Assembly (NCBI GenBank): GCA_022573815.1
Contig: JACZTG010000008.1
Span: 30,606 to 94,605, forward strand
Direction of reading: 5' to 3'
Origin: Candidatus Neomarinimicrobiota bacterium
GTDB lineage: Bacteria > Fidelibacterota > SORT01
Length of the DNA stretch: 64,000 bases
Below the pieces are notes generated by a model. That model was not told where the DNA came from. It did not search any database and saw nothing but the letters and a program-made list of their open reading frames with translations. Shown one piece after another: positions 55,613-62,701 of this stretch (within the stretch, counting starts at the first letter, position 1; each line of letters begins with the position of its first letter). A program made the position numbers and the translations under genes.

Positions 55613-55852
55613 TTGAAAAAAAATATCCTGACATACAGACAAATATTGATTTTCGCCGCGGTATCGATATTAACTTTTCCTAATTTCGCGCAGGCGTATT
55701 TAGACCCCGGCTCGGGCAGTTATATTATTCAGCTGTTGTTTGGTGCACTTTTCGGAGCATCTTATTTGGTTAAAGTATACTGGGAAAAGATAAAATCTTT
55801 TTTCAGCAAATCGCCCACCGAAAATCCTTCCTCAGATAACAAAGATGACTAA
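55613..55852 (+). CDS. Small membrane protein with YLDPGSGS motif
   Basis: A 79-residue protein read from a TTG, with a signal-like helix, the motif AYLDPGSGSYIIQLLFGALF and a second hydrophobic stretch, then a charged tail (SPTENPSSDNKDD). The DPG-GSG motif at a helix start is shared with small proteins found near surface-glycan genes in many phyla, as far as I recall. Its last codons overlap the methyltransferase start by eight bases, so the genes are co-translated. Confidence 0.7.
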   Translation: MKKNILTYRQILIFAAVSILTFPNFAQAYLDPGSGSYIIQLLFGALFGASYLVKVYWEKIKSFFSKSPTENPSSDNKDD

Positions 55853-57236
55853 AAAGACTCATCCGGGTTCTTTTCGCGACCCAAGCGGTTTTATTTTTTT
55901 TGAAGACGGTCATCTATTTAGGCAGATAAACCACAGCTACAAATCTGACTATGATCTGCTAATGAGTTCCGGTCTGTATGAGACATTAACCAAAGAGGAA
56001 TTGCTCATTCCGCACGAAGAAATAAGCTTCGAATCTTCCAAAAACAGCGATGCTTACAAAATCATAAAACCTGAGTTTATTCCATTCATTTCATACTCTT
56101 ATGAATGGTCTTTCAGCCAGTTGAAAGACGCCGCATTGTTAACGCTCGCTGTTCAGAAGAAAGCATTAAAAGTAGGAATATCGCTGAAAGATGCCAGTGC
56201 CTATAATGTTCAATTCCTGAACGGTAAACCTCTGATTATCGATACGCTGTCATTTGCGCAGCATATAGATGGAGAGCCGTGGATAGCATATAAACAGTTT
56301 TGTCAGCACTTTCTTGCGCCTCTTGCGCTGATGTCTTTCCGGGATATTCGTTTGAGTTCTTTGCTGAAAACATATATTGACGGAATCCCATTAGATCTCG
56401 CAGCAACTCTTCTTCCTTTTCGGTCTTATCTGAAATATTCGATTCTCTCGCACATACATCTGCATTCAAAAAGTCAAAGCCATTTTGCGGATAAGGCAAT
56501 TAAAAAAGAAAATCCTTCTTTTAGCCTGAACGCTATGCGCGGACTGATTGACAGCCTTGAATCAGCAATTCGGAAGCTTAAGTGGAAACCGGTCGGAACC
56601 GAGTGGCATAACTATTATTCAGATACAAACTATTCCGAATCGGGACATATTCACAAAAAAGAATTGGTTTCCGAATACATCAAGATTTCGAAACCGAAAA
56701 AGTTATGGGACTTAGGAGCAAATGACGGGATATTCAGCCGATTGGCAAGTGACGAAGCTATTTTTACTCTTTCCTTCGACAGCGATCCCGCCGCCGTGGA
56801 GAATAATTACCTGAATGCCCGGAATCAGTCCGAGACAAACATTCTTCCGTTGTTGATAGACCTTACAAACCCAAGCCCTGCCGTCGGCTGGGAGAATGAT
56901 GAACGGAGTTCCCTTCTCGAACGGGGTCCCGCTGATACCGCTATGGCGCTTGCTTTAATTCATCATCTTGCGATTTCGAATAATCTTCCGCTTTGGAAAA
57001 CTGCTGAACTGTTTTCAAGGATTTGCAATTATCTCATCATCGAATTCGTCCCTAAAACTGACTCGCAGGTTCAGAGACTTCTATCGTCAAGAGAAGACAT
57101 TTTCCCCGATTATAATCAAACCGAATTTGAACGAGTTTACGCCGATTTTTTCACTATTATAAACTCTGATAGGATTGTCGATTCTGAGAGAACAATTTAC
57201 CTAATGAAAAATAACAGCCGAAAAAATGGTGGATAA
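55845..57236 (+). CDS. SAM-dependent methyltransferase, NoeA-like
   Basis: A 463-residue protein. The N-terminal 270 residues (starting HPGSFRDPSGFIFFEDGHLF) match the large regions of NoeA-type proteins first described in nodulation. The C-terminal half holds a class I methyltransferase core with LWDLGANDGIFSRLAS as the SAM-binding motif and SFDSDPAAVE as the acidic post-motif. ALALIHHLAISNNLP follows. The acceptor is unknown; a glycan or lipid is plausible given the neighbours. It overlaps genes on both sides. Confidence 0.82.
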   Translation: MTKKTHPGSFRDPSGFIFFEDGHLFRQINHSYKSDYDLLMSSGLYETLTKEELLIPHEEISFESSKNSDAYKIIKPEFIPFISYSYEWSFSQLKDAALLTLAVQKKALKVGISLKDASAYNVQFLNGKPLIIDTLSFAQHIDGEPWIAYKQFCQHFLAPLALMSFRDIRLSSLLKTYIDGIPLDLAATLLPFRSYLKYSILSHIHLHSKSQSHFADKAIKKENPSFSLNAMRGLIDSLESAIRKLKWKPVGTEWHNYYSDTNYSESGHIHKKELVSEYIKISKPKKLWDLGANDGIFSRLASDEAIFTLSFDSDPAAVENNYLNARNQSETNILPLLIDLTNPSPAVGWENDERSSLLERGPADTAMALALIHHLAISNNLPLWKTAELFSRICNYLIIEFVPKTDSQVQRLLSSREDIFPDYNQTEFERVYADFFTIINSDRIVDSERTIYLMKNNSRKNGG

Positions 57237-58794
57237 ATCCGCTAAAGCCTTTATCCATCCCTTTCTCTTCGGAATCTATCCGGTATTGTTTCTTTACTCA
57301 CACAATATTTATGATACTTATTTATCGCAGCTGTCTGCGCCACTGATTTTTATATTAACGATTACCATTTTCCTGATTATTGCATTGCGATTCATAACTA
57401 AAAACAACGCTAAAACGGGTATTATTCTGAGCTTTTTTTATCTGCTATTTTTCTCGTACAGGTCTATCTTTAATTTGATAAGGGAATTGGACGACGGAAC
57501 AAATGTGGACATTATTATTTTTTTTGTGGAGATTATTCTTCTTGGAGCCGGAATCTTTTTTATCGTTAGATCTAAAAGCAATTTTCGCATTCTTACGGGT
57601 TTTTTGAACGTATTTTCTATAACTCTAATATCTTTTTCCCTGTTCAATATCGCCATTTTTGCTATTACTCACTCAAATGACAATGAAAACTCTATGGTAA
57701 ACAATCAAATAGAAATTCAAGACAGCCTCAATCCTGAGATGTTGCCTAATATTTATCATCTGATTCTTGATGCGTACGGAAGAGAAGATGTTTTGAAAGA
57801 GCTTTATAACTATGATAACAGTGATTTCACCAACTATTTGGAGAGTAAAGGATTTTATGTTGCCCAAAAGAGTGTCACTAACTATTCTCAGACCTATCTG
57901 TCTTTAGGCTCTATGTTTAATTTAAACTATCTTGAGGAAGTACTCCCGTGGATCACCTCAGAATCAAGGGATAAACATTGGTGGAAATATCCGATCAGAG
58001 ATTTTCGTTTTTTTAAAATCATAAAAAAATTCGGCTACAATATATTTGCCTTTTCCTCAGGCTACATCCACACAGAATTATTAAATGCCGATGTATATAA
58101 TAATCAAGTATATATGACGGAATTTGATAACTTACTTTTTAATACCACACTTCTTGTACCATTAGTGTCGAGAGGCTACAAATTTTATGACCAGTATTCA
58201 TTTCACCGAAAAAGAATTCTTGGTACTTTTGAAAATCTAAAGGATATACCGAAATTTAGCTCGCCGACTTATATCTTTGCTCATATAATGTCTCCCCATC
58301 CTCCGTTTGTCTTTGATGAGCATGGTAATCCCCGAGATGCTCCCTGGGAATTCACAACTGACGATGGATCTGAATACTTTCAATATCCGGGTACGAGCAG
58401 AGAAAAATATCATGAAGAATATGGAAACCAACTAACCTATCTAAACAGTGAATTAAAAGAGATTATCAACAGTATACTTGCTAATCCTGAGAGACCTACT
58501 ATTATTATTATTCAGGGTGACCATGGACCCCGTTCGTTCCTTGATTGGGAAAATATTGAAAAATCCAATTTTAAAGAGACACTTTCAATATTGAATGCTT
58601 ACTACTTCCACGACGGGAATTACGAACAGCTTTATGAGAATATCTCTCCTGTCAATTCATTTCGAGTCATATTTAAGCAATATTTCGATTTGGATTATGA
58701 ATTGCTTGATGACAGAAGCTATATGTCCACTTGGAATACTCCGTATGATTTTATTGAGTATAACCAAAACGATACGAATACTTCTTTATTTTAG
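57226..58794 (+). CDS. Membrane-bound sulfatase-like hydrolase/transferase
   Basis: A 522-residue alkaline phosphatase-superfamily enzyme with about five N-terminal helices (to about 150) and a periplasmic catalytic domain. PNIYHLILDAYGRED gives metal ligand D182, and NYSQTYLSLGSM supplies a likely nucleophile T223. HIMSPHPPF (H358) and IIQGDHGPRS (D432, H433) complete the metal site. The Cys/Ser-x-P-x-R sulfatase motif is absent, so it is more like phosphoethanolamine or phosphoglycerol transferases. The start overlaps the methyltransferase stop by 11 bases, and its stop overlaps a convergent gene. Confidence 0.82.
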   Translation: MVDKSAKAFIHPFLFGIYPVLFLYSHNIYDTYLSQLSAPLIFILTITIFLIIALRFITKNNAKTGIILSFFYLLFFSYRSIFNLIRELDDGTNVDIIIFFVEIILLGAGIFFIVRSKSNFRILTGFLNVFSITLISFSLFNIAIFAITHSNDNENSMVNNQIEIQDSLNPEMLPNIYHLILDAYGREDVLKELYNYDNSDFTNYLESKGFYVAQKSVTNYSQTYLSLGSMFNLNYLEEVLPWITSESRDKHWWKYPIRDFRFFKIIKKFGYNIFAFSSGYIHTELLNADVYNNQVYMTEFDNLLFNTTLLVPLVSRGYKFYDQYSFHRKRILGTFENLKDIPKFSSPTYIFAHIMSPHPPFVFDEHGNPRDAPWEFTTDDGSEYFQYPGTSREKYHEEYGNQLTYLNSELKEIINSILANPERPTIIIIQGDHGPRSFLDWENIEKSNFKETLSILNAYYFHDGNYEQLYENISPVNSFRVIFKQYFDLDYELLDDRSYMSTWNTPYDFIEYNQNDTNTSLF

Positions 58795-59410
58795 TAGCGC
58801 CATCTTTTTCGTTTGTGTAAAATCGTTAGCCTGTAATCGGTAAAAATACACTCCTGACGCTACATTCGATGCGTCCCAAACAATTGTATGGACCCCGGCA
58901 GATAGCTCATTGTTTACGAGACGTTCTATCTCCCGTCCTCGCAAATCGAAAATCGTCAGTACCACCTTGCCGGGCACAGGCAATGAATATTTTAAAGTCG
59001 TCACCGGGTTAAACGGATTGGGAAAGTTCGAGTGTAAAACATATCCTGTCGGTAAATTGTCATCAAATTTTTGTACAGCTGTTATAGTTCCCGTAAAATA
59101 TTTCTTAGCGAGTTGGACGGCTTCAATACCTATTGTTTCTCCTATCAGGCGACCAGGTATATCATCCGCCGGCGGGTGAATTCCTCCGAAAATCCGTGAG
59201 AGGCTACACTGGTCGGACGCGTCCCTGTATGTTGCCCACTGAAGTGTGAAATAGATTTCGCGCGTGTACAGTGGGTCGTGCAAAATCTTCTCTAATTGCC
59301 TCTAACAGCACATCATTCCACTCTCGAGCTACTGATTTTTGAGAATATATCGTGACCGGAAAATTCAGGACAATTATCGCAAGAAAAAGTGAGACGAATT
59401 TCTTATTCAT
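58786..59410 (-). pseudogene. Deleted vanadium-type haloperoxidase (PAP2 family) with T9SS tail
   Basis: Two overlapping frames make up one broken gene. The upstream part (59204-59410) has a signal peptide and REWNDVLLEAIREDFARPTV, the N-terminal signature of PAP2/vanadium haloperoxidase-like proteins. The downstream part (58786-59283) resumes with LQWATYRDASDQCSLSRIFG followed by GIHPPADDIPGR, the active-site end of the same family, then a T9SS sorting domain (NFPNPFNP to TKKMALLK). Several hundred middle codons are missing and the frames do not join, so an internal deletion with a frameshift is the best reading. Confidence 0.82.
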
Positions 59411-59579
59411 AGTTTACCCCCATGGCGATACTCCATAATCGGAATTAATTTATCAATGTTTCAAGGTAATGTCTATCAGAAACAGGGGCAATAAAAATGC
59501 CTTAATGAGTAATTTCCTTTTATTCTTTGTCATTCATAGCGGTTTTTCCACTTGAGTTAATCTTGGAATACAATAAGTC

Positions 59580-60314
59580 CTAAACCCTAATCCGCACTTC
59601 CCATAATTTTTTATAATAACTTCGGCATTCCTCTAAAAGTGAATCAAATTCCGAAGGAAGTTTTTCAGGATTAGGCTGATATTTCCCGAAGCCTGTCGTC
59701 TCCTTAACCGAATCGTACCAATGCTCTGCCCAAATTCCATCCGTTTCACGTAAGCCCGGTTTCCATTCTAACATCTCTTCGGTGAATTCTATACCGATGT
59801 TTTCGCAGAGAAGCGTCAGAATTTCGTTAGGATTTTCAAGCACATCACGTGAATCTATAACCGCAGGACTGTTTCCTGTGGCTACTTTCAAAAAATCAAA
59901 TAGCTCCGATTGCTGCCTATAACCCAAACCCTCAAGACTCACCGTCTCGCGTTTTTTGTTGTATGAAAGGAGTACTTCTTTTGGTTCCCGAATCAAAAAG
60001 CAGTTTTGAAAGCTCCTTATCCATTCTCTGTCAATATGCGGCAACAGATGATGAGACATATGCTTTTGATACCAGATTTTTTTATCGTTCGGAACAGGTC
60101 CGCCAAGCCAATCTATTACCTTATGCCAATCGGATTCGTAAGTCGCGATAATCTCATCCCTCATAGGATGATCTATTCCGGTTTCGTATAGATAGTGGCT
60201 ATATAGAGGCTCGTCGGTTACGAATGAATCTCCCCGAGCCTCAAACGAGCGCATCAATGCCGTTGATATATTTCGCGGTCCTGACCACATCGCAATTCTA
60301 ACAGGACTATCCAT
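59580..60314 (-). CDS. Sulfotransferase-like P-loop protein
   Basis: A 244-residue protein of the sulfotransferase fold. The phosphate-binding loop is IAMWSGPRNISTALMRSFEA, and the second substrate-side region FLIREPKEVLLSYNKKRE corresponds to the 3'-phosphate-binding Arg/Ser of such enzymes. It lies two bases after the class IV aminotransferase. In plants, a similar P-loop domain is fused to a branched-chain aminotransferase-like enzyme (known to me from annotation), which suggests the two work together. The reaction is unknown. Confidence 0.78.
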   Translation of the reverse strand: MDSPVRIAMWSGPRNISTALMRSFEARGDSFVTDEPLYSHYLYETGIDHPMRDEIIATYESDWHKVIDWLGGPVPNDKKIWYQKHMSHHLLPHIDREWIRSFQNCFLIREPKEVLLSYNKKRETVSLEGLGYRQQSELFDFLKVATGNSPAVIDSRDVLENPNEILTLLCENIGIEFTEEMLEWKPGLRETDGIWAEHWYDSVKETTGFGKYQPNPEKLPSEFDSLLEECRSYYKKLWEVRIRV

Positions 60315-60316
60315 TC

Positions 60317-61225
60317 TTATTCAGGACATTCTTTTTTAATCAAGTCGGCATACAGTTTTTGCAAGCGTTCCGTCATAGTTCCCCGCTTACCGTCACCGAA
60401 TATTCTTCCGTCCACTTCGCTAACGGGAATGACTCCTCCAAAAGTACCTGTCACGAATGATTCAGCCGCAGAATAAACATCAGATAACGAAAAATCTTTC
60501 TCGTAAACAGAAATTTCGTTTTCCCGGCAGAGACTGATAATATTTCCTCGTGTAATACCGTTAAGACAATACATACCTGTTGATGTCCAGACTTCACCGT
60601 CTCTGACAATGAAAAAATTGGTGGAATTACATGTCGAGACATTTCCGTCCATGTCCAGCATCAAAGCCTCATCATAGCCCGCTTTATCCGCCTCGATACA
60701 CGCCGCGATGCAATTATGTTTTGACAGCGTATTGAGCTTCGGATCTTGAATATCGGGATGGGATCTACGAACCTTTACAGTGAAAAGTCGCAGAGTATTA
60801 GTAAGTATATCTTTATTTGGCGTCTTATATTCCGGGATTATTACGATAGTCGGACCGCCTACATTGGCAGAAGGATGTTGGTATGGTGTTCGTTTAAGAC
60901 CTCTGGAAACAATCAATCGGATATGCACACCGGATTCCATTGAATTTGCTTCAACAGCGCTCATTACCGCTGCTTCCATTTCTTTTTTCGTCATACCGAT
61001 ATTTATATCTAACGCTTTAGCGCCTTCATAAAGCCGATCTAAATGCGCATCTCCAAATGCCAACTTCCCGTTGTGGAGTCTGATACCCTCCCAAACACCG
61101 TCTCCAAGCAGAAATCCGCTGTCGAAAACAGATATTTTTGCTTCCTCTCGTAGAGTCAGCTCGCCGTTAATATAGATAAGTATATTTTTATTCCGCTCAT
61201 CTTCTATGTAATCATGAGTACTCAA
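60317..61225 (-). CDS. Class IV (branched-chain / D-amino acid type) aminotransferase
   Basis: A 302-residue fold-type IV PLP enzyme. The Schiff-base Lys is K169 in DPKLNTLSKHNCIAA. Other family stretches are VFDSGFLLGDGVWEGIRLHN, DEALMLDMDGNVSTCNSTNF (Glu and Asn of the PLP site) and LNGITRGNIISLC. It could be a branched-chain aminotransferase, a D-amino acid transaminase or an aminodeoxychorismate lyase; the GDGVWEG and GxI features do not settle this. The sulfotransferase-like gene follows at two bases, so they share an operon. Confidence 0.88.
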   Translation of the reverse strand: MSTHDYIEDERNKNILIYINGELTLREEAKISVFDSGFLLGDGVWEGIRLHNGKLAFGDAHLDRLYEGAKALDINIGMTKKEMEAAVMSAVEANSMESGVHIRLIVSRGLKRTPYQHPSANVGGPTIVIIPEYKTPNKDILTNTLRLFTVKVRRSHPDIQDPKLNTLSKHNCIAACIEADKAGYDEALMLDMDGNVSTCNSTNFFIVRDGEVWTSTGMYCLNGITRGNIISLCRENEISVYEKDFSLSDVYSAAESFVTGTFGGVIPVSEVDGRIFGDGKRGTMTERLQKLYADLIKKECPE

Positions 61226-61496
61226 AAGTCATACTCCTCCTTATTAAACGGGAACTCAGATGCCAAATATATATCATTAAAAGTCAATTTGTAATCTAAT
61301 ATACTGTTATATATGCGCTATTAGGTAATATTATATAGTATGATAACCCCTGAGTCTGATTATTCATAAAGGCTGCTGTTATTTAATAGTTCTATTTCTG
61401 CTGGAAACAGTAGCTCTTTCTCCCTGTTATGCTCAAACCAAAACCTGGGAATTATCTCGAGAAAATTCCCGCATTGAGTTTTCAATCAAATACCTG

Positions 61497-61970
61497 ATGT
61501 TCGGGAAGATAAAGGGGGAATTTCGCGAATTTGACGCAACTTTTATGAGTGAGAAACCTGATTTCAGCGAAGCTGATATAGAGATTAAAATTTACACAAA
61601 CAGTATTGAAACGGGCAACGAGAAGAGAGACAGTGATCTGAAGTCGGAAAATCTCTTTTTCGTTAATAAGTATCCTGAAATGAATTTTCATGGCAAGCAA
61701 ATTGAATTAGTAAAAGATAATATTTATAAAATTAGCGGTGATTTGCGGATAAAAGATATAACCCGTACAGTGATATTGGATGCGATACGTTTGGGAGGGG
61801 ATACCGCCAAAGATAATCAAACAATCACTGAATGGCAAATCAGCGCAATTATTAAACGCTCGGATTACAATCTAAAATTAAGTAGGCTGAAGGAAGTACT
61901 CGCAGGCGATAAAGTTAGAATAGATATAAAAGTTGAATTCTTATTACAGAGGAGTGATGAATCGTTTTAG
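61497..61970 (+). CDS. YceI-family lipocalin-like protein, N-terminus unresolved
   Basis: The 157 residues from the ATG at 61497 are the C-terminal bulk of a YceI domain (for example NKYPEMNFHGKQIELV and ISGDLRIKDITRTVILDAI). The same frame stays open upstream to 61347 and encodes what looks like a signal peptide and true domain start (YLIVLFLLETVALSPCYAQT, then SRIEFSIKYL). That extension has no ATG, GTG or TTG, so the real start is a rare codon such as ATA, ATT or CTG, or there is a frameshift. YceI proteins bind isoprenoid lipids in the periplasm. Confidence 0.75.
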   Translation: MFGKIKGEFREFDATFMSEKPDFSEADIEIKIYTNSIETGNEKRDSDLKSENLFFVNKYPEMNFHGKQIELVKDNIYKISGDLRIKDITRTVILDAIRLGGDTAKDNQTITEWQISAIIKRSDYNLKLSRLKEVLAGDKVRIDIKVEFLLQRSDESF

Positions 61971-62166
61971 GAAGTGCCACTTCTCTCTGTAATAGACCAT
62001 TAATTTTTACGCGACTTTTCATATCGTTGAACGAAGGAACCTACCTAAGCACGGGCAATTGTCTCACCAAATAAATTAAACCGTTAAATTTTTTTGATAT
62101 TGTGCGATAAGATGATTATGCAGTACGGAAAACAATCAAACAATAAATTTGCGGAAAGGAAGATCC

Positions 62167-62580
62167 ATGACTAACGAACAGATAAGGTTAGTACAGGATA
62201 GTTTCGATAAAATTCGGCCGATATCAGAGGTGGCAGCAGACCTTTTCTATAAAAGGCTCTTTGAACTCGACCCAACCTTAAGGCCTATGTTCAAAGGTAA
62301 TATCAAAGAACAGGGTAAAAAGCTAATGAGCACGCTATCCTTCGCGGTGAACGGACTGAATAATTTAGACAGTATCGTCGGGGCAGTTGAAGAGCTCGGT
62401 AGAAAACATGTCGGTTACGGGGTGAAACCTGAGCACTACAATACAGTAGGTGAAGCGCTTTTATGGACGCTCGAAAAAGGATTAGGTGACGCATTTACTC
62501 CTGATGTAAAGTTCGCGTGGACTGAAGTATATGGTTTACTTGCGGGAGTTATGCAAAACGCCACCAAGGAAGTCGCGTAG
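62167..62580 (+). CDS. Single-domain bacterial globin
   Basis: A 137-residue globin of the flavohemoglobin/Vgb type, read from the ATG at 62167, which has GGAAAGGAAG at a good distance; a TTG six codons earlier is less likely. The proximal heme His is in LGRKHVGYGVKPEHY, with VQDSFDKIRPISEVAADLFY as the A/B helices and FTPDVKFAWTEVYGLLAGVM as the G/H region. It has no reductase domain, so it binds oxygen or NO alone. No regulator lies beside it, and it ends at a strong terminator. Confidence 0.92.
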   Translation: MTNEQIRLVQDSFDKIRPISEVAADLFYKRLFELDPTLRPMFKGNIKEQGKKLMSTLSFAVNGLNNLDSIVGAVEELGRKHVGYGVKPEHYNTVGEALLWTLEKGLGDAFTPDVKFAWTEVYGLLAGVMQNATKEVA

Positions 62581-62609
62581 CTACTGAATAGATTTATTTA
62601 AGGTTATTC

Positions 62610-62650
62610 AATAAGGTTTGGATTCCAATATCAAGAATCCAAACCTTATT
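62610..62650 (+). terminator. Strong perfect terminator after the globin gene
   Basis: AATAAGGTTTGGATTC (62610-62625) pairs perfectly with GAATCCAAACCTTATT (62635-62650) around a 9-base loop and is followed by TTATTTTA. It lies 30 bases after the globin stop and before a converging gene. Confidence 0.9.
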
Positions 62651-62701
62651 TTATTTTACAATACCGAAAAGAATCTCTGAATTATCGCTGACAATTCAGT
62701 C

